A stretch of 64,000 nucleotides of DNA from Lepidurus packardi (lineage: Eukaryota > Arthropoda > Branchiopoda > Notostraca > Triopsidae), in assembly GCA_023053545.1 (NCBI GenBank), contig JAKZAN010000070.1, positions 124,001 through 188,000 on the forward strand, read 5' to 3'. A program made the translations under genes and the position numbers. The notes beneath the pieces are model-generated. The model saw only the letters and a program-made list of their open reading frames with translations. It was not told the DNA's origin and searched no databases. Shown in pieces: positions 12,003 through 22,017 of the stretch; position 1 is the stretch's first letter, and every line of letters begins with the position of its first letter.

Positions 12003-14266
12003 TTATGTCTCTGCCGTCTGCAGTAAACAAAGTTTCACTACTGGCCGAGTGTATTCTCCAACTTTGGTTTTGACGGACGCCGTGCGTACAACTCCATCCG
12101 GGCCAGGCCACACTTTGGTTATGACGCCGACAGGCCAGTAACCACGTGGAGCTTGGTTGTCTATTATTAAGACCATATCTCCGATTTGCATATTGCGTTT
12201 CGTCGCTGTCCATTTCTTCCTTTGCGCTAGGTACGGCAGATACTCTCGTAACCAACGCTGCCAAAATTGGTTAACTAGCGCTTGTGATACTCGCCAGCGA
12301 CGTTTCGACGTTTCTTCTCCGGTCTCAATGACGTCTGGCGGGATGTTGGGATGAGCGTGCCCTACGAGGAAGTGGTTAGGGGTGAGGGGCTCCGGATCTC
12401 GAGGATCTACCGAGATATGAGTGAGGGGTCTACCATTGAGTAACGCTTCTATCTCGATAAGCACAGTCTGAAGGACTTCTTCTTTGACTGTTTGGCGTCC
12501 GAGGACTCGTCTGAGGGCAGTTTTTGCGGATTTCACTAGGCTCTCCCAAGCTCCTCCAAAGTGGGGTGCAGATGGTGGAGAAAAGTTCCATTTTGCTCTC
12601 GTTGCGGCCCAAAAACTTGACATCTTGTCTTTGTTTAAGGCCTCGACGCCAGCTCGGAGTTCCCTTTCTCCGGAAGTCAAATTTGTGCCATTGTCGCTAT
12701 AACAAACGGCGGGGGTGTGGCGACGAGCGAGGAATCTTCTGAAGCTCATCAAAAAGGAGTCAGTATCAAGCGACGTAGCCACTTCAATGTGCACGGCTCG
12801 TGTAGTGAGACACGTGAACAGGACTCCCCAACGTTTCTCCGTACTCCTTCTAACACTGACTATCAACGGTCCGAAGTAATCGATCCCTGTGAAGGTGAAC
12901 GGAGGTTGAAACGGAGTAATTCTGCTAGGTGGTAGAGGAGCCATTTCAGGTGTCACAGGTTGTGCATTTTTTAACTTGCAGATGAAGCATTGCTTGACGA
13001 CCTTTTTCACAGACACCCTGCCTTTTAAAATCCAGAAACGACCGCGTACTTCGTGCAAGGTACGCTCAGTCGACGCATGGAACGTCCTCCGGTGCGCTTC
13101 TTCTATGACCAAAGTCGTTAGGCGATGGTCGCTGGACAGAAGGATCGGGTTTCGTTCATCTCTGGTTAGGCAGCTACGCTCTAGTCGACCGCCTACGCGC
13201 AAAACGCCGCTTTCATCGATGAATGGATTAAAACCGATAAGTCGAGAACTGCTAGTTATCGGCTTGCCATTTTCAATGCATTTTATTTCGTCGGAGAAGC
13301 AATCCCGTTGAGCCGCGATAATACATAAGGTGAGCGCGTCGTCTAGCTCATCGACCTCAAGCGTCATTGAGGGCGGGATAAAACGTTTGCGTGTTGCTTT
13401 AACGAAGCGGGAGACGAATGCTATAACACGTTTTAGTTTTTCAATTCTAGATGTCTTCGACATGAGGGCATGGACGAAGGAGTGAGACGTGTTTATAGCG
13501 CCAACCCAGATGTTTTCGGCTATTTCGGTTTGGGCTTCCTTCGTGAACTTTGAAGGACTGAACCGAGGAATTTTGAGGTCCACGGATTTTAGGAACGACG
13601 GCCCATCGATCCATTTACTCGGCATTTTTAGGAACTTGTTGCTTACGCGGGTGCAGTCATCGGCCGGATTTTCCTTCCCGCTTACGTGATGCCATTGGGT
13701 ATTTTTTGTTGCCTCCAAAATCTCTCCTATGCGATTGGCGACGAAGACTTGGAATCGAAATGTAGTCGAGTGTATCCATTGAAGGACGGTTTGAGAATCC
13801 GTCCAAAACACCGTGTTCTGGAGTGGCAATCGAAGTTCGTCGCAGCATAATTGAGCTAGACGCAACCCTACGATGGCGCCTTGTAACTCTAGCCGAGGAA
13901 TGGACAGTGGTTTTACCGGAGCGACACGCGTTTTGGAGATGACTAGATGCAGGCTCACGTTTGCGCCGTCATATACGTGCCGTAGGTATGCTACCGCTCC
14001 GAAGCCCTGAGACGATGCATCGGTAAACACGTGTAGTTGCGTGCCGATGGGATGTTCAGCACGTCGAAGGCACCGGGGTATTTCGACAGCGTTCACTAAG
14101 GCCAATTGGCCGGCCCATCTTGCCCACTGCTCGTGAATCTCTTGCGGTAAAGTCTCGTCCCACCCACACCCGGTTCGCCAAATTTGCTGCAAAAGAACTT
14201 TAGCCCCGAGAACGTACGGGTTAAGGAATCCAAGGGGGTCGTAGATTGACGATACAGCGCACACTC
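12003..14266 (-). pseudogene. BEL/Pao pol, distal part: RNase H, integrase, C-terminal domain (shifted frame)
   Basis: Distal half of the minus-strand pol, in a different frame from the upstream part. Reading begins at CAVSSIYDPLGF, the conserved block between reverse transcriptase and RNase H, without a true start codon. RNase H follows with its acidic residues in VFTDASS, LELQG and FWTDSQ. Next come the integrase zinc region (FHAST, then CFICKLK) and the DDE core: GIDYFGP, YSDNGTN and GGAWESLVK. A C-terminal domain of the type common in BEL/Pao elements (RKKWTATKRNMQIGDMVLI) ends the frame. Catalytic residues here look intact, but the segment is disconnected from the upstream frame by a deletion near 14266. 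RNase H would remove template RNA and integrase would insert the cDNA, but the element could not make a full polyprotein by itself. Confidence 0.88.
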
Positions 14267-17155
14267 CCAGATTAACCCTAGGGTACGTTCACTGGGGAGA
14301 CGCTCGAAGTCTAAGTTCAAAAGAGGATTGTTACGTTCTGCTGCGGGAATGGTTTCGATTACTTTTCTCGAGGACGACAACCATTTTGTAAGCTTAAAGC
14401 CGCCGCGCAACAATAATTCCGTCATTCTATGAGCGACTTTTATTGCGTCTTCTTCAGTGGCTACCGAGTCCAGGAAATTGTCGACGTAGAAATTATTTCG
14501 TACTTTCGCTGCTACATCTTCGAACTCGACCTGGTTATCAGTAGCCGTTTTTTGCAACGCGTGCATGCAAGTGGTTGGCGATGAGACTGCCCCAAAAATG
14601 TGGACCGTCATCTGGAATGTCTGAGGCGGTTCGAAGCTTCCGGGAACTCGCCATACGAAGCGAAGTGCAGATTGGTCCTCTGCTCTGACACGCACTTGAT
14701 GATACATCTTTTCGATGTCTGCGCTTAAAGGAATGGGATTCTGACGAAAACGGAGCAAAACTCCTAGCGAACTTGTGAGGAGGTCTGGTCCTTTTAGCAA
14801 TGAGTCGTTGAGACTCGTATCATTGAACCGTGCCGACGCGTCGAAGACCACTCGTACTTTCCCCGGCTTGAGGGGATGAACAACTCCGTGATGGGGTAAA
14901 TAACATGTTTTGTTGCTTGATGTTTTGACCTCCGCAGAAGATAACTTCCTGGCGTGTCCTAAACGAACGTACTCTTCGACACTTGCGGCATATTTTTGCG
15001 CCAGATTGGGATCTTTGGACAGCTTTCGCTCGAGCGTAAAGAACCGTCGCATAGCTAGGCTTCTGTTATCCGGGAGGCAGGGCTGGTCTACTTTCCACAA
15101 TAGGCCCGATTCATATCGCCCGTTGACGCACTTGGTGGTGTCTCTCAATAAACGCAGCGCTCTTTCGTCATCTTCGCTTTTAGGAGCTTCTTTGTTGGTA
15201 ATCACCAGGGAATCCGTTCTCCAAAAGTGTTCCACTAAATTGAGTAGAGTTTCAGTTCCAGAGTCGCAACGCGTGAGGTTGACTCTCTTGACTGATCCAA
15301 ATGACGAATTTGCTGGCATTGCACCTGCTAAGCACCAGCCAAACGGTGTGAGTATTCCTTCGGGACCATTGACGCCTGGTGGTGGCTTTCGGACATCGAA
15401 TTGATCGTGGACGTTGCGTGCGGTCATGCCCAACAGGATTGTTACGCGCGACGAGTCGGTAGACTCAATTGGTAGGTCCGCTAAGTAAGACCATCGATCC
15501 TTCTCCCGAGGCCAATTCACCCGCCGACAGCTTTGGTGTATTTCAGGAACGGTATAGGCTTTGTTTATCATGAAGGTGTTGTCGTCCCTTTTATTGGCCA
15601 CTTCGAAGTTGACGATGCGACTCGGGAACGTAGGGTCTCGCCCGTGGTAAGTGCCTAGTCGCACCTGGCGCGTAGTACCCTGAAGACCAAGGACGTCTGC
15701 CATGTCTTGCTTAATGAGTGAGACTTCGCTACCATTATCCAACACTGCGAATGTATCGACACATTTTCCGTTTGCGTGAATTTGGACGGGAACGACTTTT
15801 AACAATGCCACTTCCACCGTGTGACCTTGAGACGTAAAGCAGACGTGCCCTTCTACTGGAGCTTCTTCAGAGGAGTCGCTCTTGGATGAATTACTCGCGT
15901 CTGACTGTTGGCCGTTTGCCCGCGGTGCTCCATGAAGTAAAGCGTGGTGTCGTCCTTTACAACTGTTGGTTCCACACGTAATTTTGCGCCTACAATCCCT
16001 TGATCGGTGCCCAGGAATGAGGCATCGAAAGCAACTCTTCGTGTCTTTGACGACAGCCATTCGCTCTTCTAAAGTGAGCGCTTCAAACTTCTTGCAGTTG
16101 GGAAGTCTATGTTCTTCTTGACACAGTGAGCACGAACGGCTGGAAGACAAGGAGGGCGCTTGGTTCGAAGACGGGGGGGACGCTTTGTTAGGCGACACGG
16201 AAGGAGCTAAAGTGGATAAAATCGTGGGTGATTTACCTTTATCCTTTGCCTTGTTTGCGTTGGTTTCCTTTGGAGGTTGATAGGGTTTAGCGAGGACCGA
16301 TGTTGGTTGAACGAAAGATTCACCCTTTACTACCCTACCAAGCCATTCGTCGAAATCCAACAAGTTGGGCATTCGCTGTAATTTAAGGATTTGTTGGCCC
16401 CACAGACTTCGGTAGTGGGCGGGAAGCTTGCTTCGCATTTGTTGTAGAACGGACGGGGCCAATAGGTCTTGCTCATATCCCGCGCTTTGCATAGTAACCA
16501 CTGATCCATGCAGTTCGGAGAAAAACCGTTCAAGCGCGCGAAAATCCATGGTCTTGACTGCTTGGATGTTGATCAAGTCTTCGGCAAATGCGTTTGAAAA
16601 GATTATAGGGTGACCATATCTTTCTTGTAGTTCGCGAAGAGCTTGCGGGTACAGATTTGGGCTGAGGAAGGTTTGTGCAATCGACTTTTGGATATGAGGG
16701 GCGAGGAGCTCACGAAGGTACGCTAGCCGTTGAGCGTTGTCCGAGACCACGTTGTGGACAAGGCTCTTGAATTTCGCCAGAAACATCGGCCATTCCCTTG
16801 GGTCGCCATTAAACGCCTTTATTGTGAGCTTCGATAAATGGCTGCTGCAGGACGTTGAATGCGATTTATTTGGTCTCTCGTTATCTATGTCGAAAATCCA
16901 GGCGTCCGATGAAGAAGCAAAAGGTGGTGGATCCCATTGTTCCTGTCGCCTATTTGGAACTCCATGCGGAGGTAAGTCTTCGCGACGCGCAGCAAAATCG
17001 TTGGAGGCGATGTGCCTATTCGAAGTCTTACTCTGGATTTCGCGATCCAACTGCTGGATTCGTAAATGCGCACGGGCAAGACCTCGTTCAAGTCGTGTCT
17101 GCCACTCTTGACGATCCTGTAATCCGGCTGTGTCGTCAGGCTTCCTTGGCGGCGG
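14267..17155 (-). pseudogene. BEL/Pao gag-pol, middle part: gag, zinc knuckles, protease, reverse transcriptase
   Basis: Continuous minus-strand frame directly after the in-frame TAG at 17156-17158. It covers the gag core (LTIKAFNGDPREWPMFLAKF), a Cys/His cluster near 16140-15960 (SCSLCQEEHRLPNCKK, then CFRCLIPGHRSRDC), an aspartic protease motif AVLDNGSEVSLI near 15745, and the reverse transcriptase with VVFDASARFNDTSLND near 14850. The catalytic box near 14500 reads FYVDNFLDS, so the second metal-binding aspartate of the usual YVDD is Asn (AAT codon), which should abolish or greatly weaken polymerase activity. The frame reaches ERTLGLIWE and then enters out-of-frame sequence. About 30 residues that the other BEL/Pao element here has between the matching LGVVWD and SFKIYDPLGF are missing, so the break is a deletion and not a one-base slip. 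Confidence 0.88.
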
Positions 17156-17791
17156 CTACCATCGCATCCGTTGATCTGGCACTATCTTGCTCCTTTCACT
17201 ATTCAGCTGTGCGGAGGGGTATGTTTTCGGGCGCACGGAACGAGACTGTTCTTGAACTGTCTCTCCTAGCTCACCGGGCATGGCCTCTGGCTGCGTTGGA
17301 CGGAGCGCTATTAGTTCTTGCCGAACTTGCGGCCAGAAGTCTTCTGCAGTCGATTTAGGTAGCTGTGGCGCGTGCTCTCTTGACCGAGCCGATCTTGAAG
17401 ATTCAACTGATTTCGATGAACGGGAATCGCGAGACGAAGGCGGCTCTGTTGCTCTTGAAGTTAAATACTCTTCAATGAGAAGGAAACAAGCTGACGTTTG
17501 CTTTTCCACCAGCGTAAAGTACATCTCTCGATTTTTCCTTTGAGGGCCATCGTAGCCCGCAGCCTTTATGTAGCGCTGGTTGATGTCGTTGAGCTTTTCA
17601 AGGCTTGAGGCGAGATGTTTGCGCATGATGGCTAGCGCGCTTCGGCTTCCTCGATTCACGATATGCGTTTGAATCTCCTCAATTTCCCTTTCAAGCGCCT
17701 GCTTATACTCCGTGCGAAAACCGCGAAGAGTGGCGCTCACTTCCTTCGGACCTAACTCCTCGGATGACTGATACTCTTCGGCCGTCGCCAT
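17156..17791 (-). pseudogene. BEL/Pao gag, N-terminal part, ending at an in-frame TAG
   Basis: N-terminal gag segment of the minus-strand element. I place the start at the ATG at 17791; the same frame is open a little further upstream but there begins with GTG. The protein is charged and rich in predicted helix (YKQALEREIEEIQTHI and KLNDINQRYIKAAG), followed by a Ser/Arg-rich stretch (SSRDSRSSKSVESSRS), as expected for a structural protein that packages RNA. It stops at TAG, 17156-17158, and the next part of gag-pol continues in exactly the same frame. The stop may be an inactivating point mutation or, less likely, a readthrough site. The first reading is favoured because the element has other lesions. 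Confidence 0.8.
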
Positions 17792-17839
17792 ATTGGAAGC
17801 CGCTTCTAGTGAGCGCGTGGTAGACACTTCAGATTACGT

Positions 17840-17857
17840 TTCCCGGTCGATGCACCA
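17840..17857 (-). other. Primer binding site, tRNA-Gly-like
   Basis: Three bases inside the 5' LTR on the minus strand, the sequence reads TGGTGCATCGACCGGGAA. From memory of insect tRNA-Gly(GCC), whose 3' end is close to TTCCCGGCCGATGCACCA, this is complementary with one mismatch. The position is right for priming minus-strand DNA synthesis. The tRNA identity rests on recall and was not searched. Confidence 0.7.
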
Positions 17858-17860
17858 ATA

Positions 17861-18227
17861 TGTTCCGGGCAACCCAGATTAAAATGCCACGCGTATGGCT
17901 GCCCACGGAATTAGGGGAAACGAAAACCTTTGGATACTCGGAAACTCTGTTCGCAACCGTGATTAATATATTATTCCGTATTTCGGTTGCCACGGGGAAC
18001 AATATGCCACGTACACTGCGATTCAGATCCGTCTCCTTGCTCTTACCAACAACAACTCTCTGTATTCTTCCAAAAGGCCCTCCCTTTACATCGCCTGGAG
18101 AAAGAAAAAAAACCAAACCGATCGATAAAGGATCAAAAGGAGAAAGTGGAAACCGGAGAGAGAGAAATAGTAAACGCAACCGAAAAGAAGAAGAAAACAA
18201 AACTCTTTCGGACTTCAGTCCGGAACA
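17861..18227 (-). repeat. 5' LTR of minus-strand BEL/Pao
   Basis: A 367-bp LTR with TGTTCCGG...CCGGAACA ends, matching 11508-11874 except CCTGGAG for CCTCGAG. It would carry the promoter for minus-strand transcription. It is followed on the plus strand by the CCGGT target duplication. Confidence 0.93.
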
Positions 18228-20301
18228 CCGGTATAAACCAGTTTATAATCTAGTTTTGACCAGTTTAAACCAGATTAAGCCAGTTTTAACCGGTTTAAAC
18301 CAGTTTGAACTAGTATAAACCAGTTTACACCAGTTTAGACCTGTGTAAACCAGTTTATACCATTTAGAACCAGTTTGGACCTGTTTACACAGGTGAAAAC
18401 CAGTTTATAAACTAGCTTAAACCAGTTTAGACCTGTGTAAACCAGTTTAAACCAGTTTGAACTAGTATAAACAAGTTTAAACCAGTGTAACACAGTTAAT
18501 AAACTAGTTTAAACCAGTTTAGACCTGTTTAGGCCTGGTTTAAACGAGTTTAAGCCAGGTAAAAACGTTTTAAACCAGTTTATAAACTAGTTTGAACAAG
18601 TTAAGACCTGTTAAAAAAATTTCAACCAGTTTGAACTAGTATCAACCAGTTTAAACCAGTTTAGACCTGTGTAAACCAGTTTATACCAGTTAAAACCAGT
18701 TTAAACCTGTTTACACCATTATAAACCAGTTTATAATCTAGTTTTGACCAGTTTAAACCAGATTAAGCCAGTTTTAACCGGTTTAAACCAGTTTGAACTA
18801 GTATAAACCAGTTTACACCAGTTTAGACCTGTGTAAACCAGTTTATACCATTTAGAACCAGTTTGGACCTGTTTACACCGGTGAAAACCAGTTTATAAAC
18901 TAGCTTAAACCAGTTTAGACCTGTGTAAACCAGTTTAAACCAGTTTGAACTAGTATAAACAAGTTTAAACCAGTGTAACACAGTTAATAAACTAGTTTAA
19001 ACCAGTTTAGACCTGTTAAAAAAATTTCAACCAGTTTCAACTAGTATAAACCAGTTTAAACCTTTGTAAGCCAGTTTATACCAGTTAAAACCAGTTTAGA
19101 AATGTTTACACCGGTATAAACCAGTTTATAATCTGGTTTTGACCAGTTTAAACCAGATTAAGCCAGTTTTAACCGGCTTAAACCAGTTTGAACTAGTATA
19201 AACCAGTTTAAACCAGTTTAGACCTGTGTAAACCATTTTATACCATTTAGAACCAGTTTAGACCTGTTTACACCGGTATAAACCAGTTTATAAACTAGCT
19301 TAAACCAGTTTAGACCTGTGTAAACCAGTTTAAACCAGTTTGAACTAGTTTAAACAAGTTTAAACCAGTGTAACACAGTTAATAAACTAGTTTAAACCAG
19401 TTTAGACCTGTTAAAAAAATGTAAACCAGTTTGAACTAGTTTATACCAGTTAAAACCAGTTTAGACCTGTCTACACCGGTATAAACCAGTTTAAAATCTA
19501 GTTTTAACCAGTTTAAACCAGATTAAGCCAGTTTTAACCGGTTTAAACCAGTTTGAACTAGTATAAACCAGTTTATAAACTACGTTAAACCAGTTCAGAC
19601 TTGAGTAAACCAGTTTAGACATGAGTAGACCAGTTTAAACCAGTTTTAACTTGTATAAACCAGGTTAAACCAGTGTAAAACAGTTAATAAACTAGTTTAA
19701 ACCAGTTTAGACCTTTTTAGGCCTGGTTTAAAGCAGTTTAAGCCAGTTAAAAACGGTTTAAACCAGTTTATAAACTAGCTTAAACAAGCTTAGACCTGTT
19801 AAAAAAAATTTAAACCAGTTTGAACTAGTATAAATCAGTATAAACCAGTTTAGACCTGTGTAAACCAGTTTATACCATTTAGAACCAGTTTAGACCTGTT
19901 TACACCGGTATAAACCAGTTTATGAACTAGCTTAAACCAGTTTAGACCTGTTTACACCGGTATAAACCAGTTTATGAACTCGCTTAAACCAGTTTAGACC
20001 TGTGTAAACCAGTTTAAACCAGTTTGAACTAGTATAAACAAGTTTAAACCAGTGTAAAACAGTTAATAAACTAGTTTAAACCAGTTTAGACCTGTTTAGG
20101 CCTGGTTTAAACCAGTTTAAGCCAGTTAAAAACGTTTTAAACCAGTTTATAAACGAGTTTGAACAAGTTTAGACCTGTTAAAAAAATTTCAACCAGTTTG
20201 AACTAGTATCAACCAGTTTAAACCAGTTTAGACCTGTGTAAACCAGTTTATACCAGTTAAAACCAGTTTAGACCTGTTTACACCGGTATAAACCAGTTTA
20301 T
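18228..20301. repeat. Decamer satellite array, block 3
   Basis: Satellite in the same orientation, starting with the right CCGGT duplication (18228-18232). From about 19650 it corresponds to 26224-26875 at an offset of 6,574, with shared variants AAAGCAGTTTAAG, AAATCAGTATAAACC and ATAAACGAGTTTG. No gene is visible. Confidence 0.94.
20290..20301. repeat. Target-site duplication of non-LTR copy 1 (left)
   Basis: AAACCAGTTTAT precedes the element and reappears after its A tail at 25347-25358. The leading As cannot be separated from the tail, so the duplication is 9 to 12 bp. Confidence 0.8.
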
Positions 20302-20686
20302 GGTGGACGACGGGTCGACGACTAGTGAAGACGTGTCACCCATCTCTCTCCTAAAAAGTCAATTTTTCACCTCAAATCCTGTTACTTTTGTTCTGTGTTA
20401 CAGTTTAAATGAAAGTGCTTAAAACCCTTGTTCGTTTGGTGATTAAATTGAACTTATTACCTATTGCCTCCATTGACAATTACCCCTAAAAGTGACACCA
20501 TGTGACACACCCTACAATCAGTTTCCTTACCGCTCCTTAAAGGGTCTGGTTCCTTACCACGGCGATAAAGTAATACTCAGTTATCTAAACTAATAACTTC
20601 GTTTTTGTTAAGTTTGTTGCTTAACGTTGTGTTAAAAGTGTTAGCCACGTTAAACGTCCGCCCATATTGGTTCAGGAATTTCCCCC
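20302..20686 (+). promoter_or_regulatory. 5' UTR of non-LTR copy 1, likely site of an internal promoter
   Basis: A 385-bp leader starting GGTGGACGACGGG directly after the target duplication and ending at ORF1. Elements of this type transcribe from a promoter inside the 5' UTR, because each copy must carry its own. No clear TATA box or initiator can be named. It is not satellite and is identical or nearly so in copy 2. Confidence 0.5.
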
Positions 20687-21427
20687 ATGGAAGGTGCAGC
20701 AGCACTGCCGACTCCGAAAACTGGCCCAGCGGAAAAAAGAAAAACTACTGAAAAAGACAACTCAATGGAATACACCGATGCTTCGATTTGTACAATCTAC
20801 GGAAACGAATTTGAAAATGATCAAACCTCCTCGAATTCATGTCCAAGCCGTCAAAATTCGTTAAAACGCGCCCGGTTACACTCCCCCAGGGCTCAACTCT
20901 CGTTTCGAAAACGCTCCAACTCGATTAGCAGCGTAGTACCGTCTCAAACAGAAATCATAGCCTACACATTGCAAGCCATGATGGAAACCCAAGTTCTGCT
21001 TACAGAGCAAGTTAAAAATCTAACCGGAATCGTTCTCAAACTTGAAACCAAACTCGAAACAAGAGCTGAAGCTAGACCTGAAAACGTACTCAATGCCACC
21101 GAGCCACGACAAGAGGAAAAAAAACAGGAAGAAAATGGATGGCTGCTTGTCACCAGAAGACACCGACCTAAACAACCCAAGACTCAAAACAACGGAAAGG
21201 AGAATACCATCCCCTTGCCTGAAACTTCCCCAGAACAAACTCCTAACATTAGCTCAATCAACGCTGAAAAAGCCGTGACTCTTTTCATCCGTCAGCAGGA
21301 CGCCGAAAAACGTAAAAAGCAGTACACCAAAAGAGAGCTCCTATCCTTAATCGACTCTGATATTAAAGCCTTTGATAGCCAAGCACCTCGCCCAATCCTG
21401 GTGAGAAAAAGATGCAAGGAGATCTAA
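20687..21427 (+). CDS. Non-LTR ORF1, N-terminal frame (copy 1)
   Basis: A 246-residue frame starting at an ATG in good context (CCCCCATGG). It is basic and Ser/Asn-rich near the N-terminus (SLKRARLHSPRAQLSFRKRS), then has a predicted coiled coil at about residues 90-135 (ETQVLLTEQVKNLTGIVLKL) and a Trp-containing basic stretch, WLLVTRRHRPKQPK. ORF1 proteins of such elements bind their own RNA and multimerise. The frame ends at TAA 21425-21427, 16 nt after the ATG of the next frame, which carries the rest of the ORF1 protein including the zinc knuckles. The shift falls at an A-run (GAGAAAAAGATG). Either a base was lost or gained in a common ancestor, or the two frames are joined by frameshifting or reinitiation. 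Copy 2 has the same break and differs here at one residue (SCPSR, against SCPRR). Confidence 0.8.
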   Translation: MEGAAALPTPKTGPAEKRKTTEKDNSMEYTDASICTIYGNEFENDQTSSNSCPSRQNSLKRARLHSPRAQLSFRKRSNSISSVVPSQTEIIAYTLQAMMETQVLLTEQVKNLTGIVLKLETKLETRAEARPENVLNATEPRQEEKKQEENGWLLVTRRHRPKQPKTQNNGKENTIPLPETSPEQTPNISSINAEKAVTLFIRQQDAEKRKKQYTKRELLSLIDSDIKAFDSQAPRPILVRKRCKEI

Positions 21428-22017
21428 TCCTCACATACAAAAACAAAGCTGAAAAAGAAGAATCCGCAAAAATTTTGGACGGAAAATTTCTCTGTCAACT
21501 TGGAACGATCAAGGTCGTCACTATCCAACCTAAGCTAAAAGTAGCAATTCATCTGCTCCCGAAAGATGTCTCAAGAGAAGAAATTTGCGAACACCTTTCA
21601 GAAAAGAACTCAAGTCTCAATATCACTTTTAAACCTGATCAAGTTTCATGGATCAACGAGGACAATAGCAAAAAACACGGCTCCATCCTCTATACTTGCT
21701 CGTCAGAAACGGAAAAAAACATCCTTACAAGTCGCGGAACTCTTCTTGCCTTCAACCGTACAGTACAAGTGGAAAGCTCTCGACTGCCCTCAATCCTCCA
21801 ATGCTTTAAATGCCAAAAATACGGGCACACTTCCTTCAACTGTCAAAGCATTACCTCCAAATGCGCCAAGTGTGGCACAATAATACATGAAACTAAAAAC
21901 TGCGACAACACCTTCTTGAAATGTGTCAACTGCGGAGGCAAACACGCAGCCTTTGATAAGAACTGCCCAACCCGAATTGCTGCCATTAAAGAAGCCCAAT
22001 CCGCTAAAAAAGCATGA
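21412..22017 (+). CDS. Non-LTR ORF1, C-terminal frame with three zinc knuckles (copy 1)
   Basis: A 201-residue frame in the -1 frame relative to the preceding ORF, overlapping it by 16 nt. It contains the RNA-binding half typical of ORF1 (IHLLPKDVSREEICEHLSEK). Three zinc knuckles follow at about residues 131-144 (CFKCQKYGHTSFNC), 151-164 (CAKCGTIIHETKNC) and 171-185 (CVNCGGKHAAFDKNC). These bind the element RNA in the ribonucleoprotein. The stop overlaps the ORF2 start as ATGA (22014-22017), which suggests ORF2 is translated by termination and reinitiation. The ATG at 21412 may be incidental if the original ORF1 was one frame. Confidence 0.82.
   Translation: MQGDLILTYKNKAEKEESAKILDGKFLCQLGTIKVVTIQPKLKVAIHLLPKDVSREEICEHLSEKNSSLNITFKPDQVSWINEDNSKKHGSILYTCSSETEKNILTSRGTLLAFNRTVQVESSRLPSILQCFKCQKYGHTSFNCQSITSKCAKCGTIIHETKNCDNTFLKCVNCGGKHAAFDKNCPTRIAAIKEAQSAKKA

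Larger units (their letters stand above)
11508..18227 (-). mobile_element. BEL/Pao LTR retrotransposon, degenerate, minus strand
   Basis: A 6,720-bp element flanked by 367-bp LTRs (11508-11874 and 17861-18227) and a CCGGT duplication, inserted in satellite. On the minus strand the order is LTR, primer binding site, gag with zinc knuckles, aspartic protease, reverse transcriptase, RNase H, integrase, LTR, which is the BEL/Pao order. The LTRs differ at one position that I can find (CCTCGAG on the left, CCTGGAG on the right), so insertion was recent. The coding region is nevertheless broken in three ways: an in-frame TAG at 17156, YVDN in place of YVDD, and a deletion with frame change near 14266. 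It may have been copied by the proteins of an intact relative. Confidence 0.93.

Noticed and set aside
14096-14266. Programmed frameshift between the two halves of the minus-strand pol.
   Set aside because: About 30 conserved residues are missing at the join and no slippery site is visible, so a deletion explains it better.
17860-18318. Open frames on both strands in the BEL/Pao LTRs, some running into satellite (also 11507-11911).
   Set aside because: They lie in LTR DNA, are duplicated by definition and cross the element boundary. They have no recognisable protein features.
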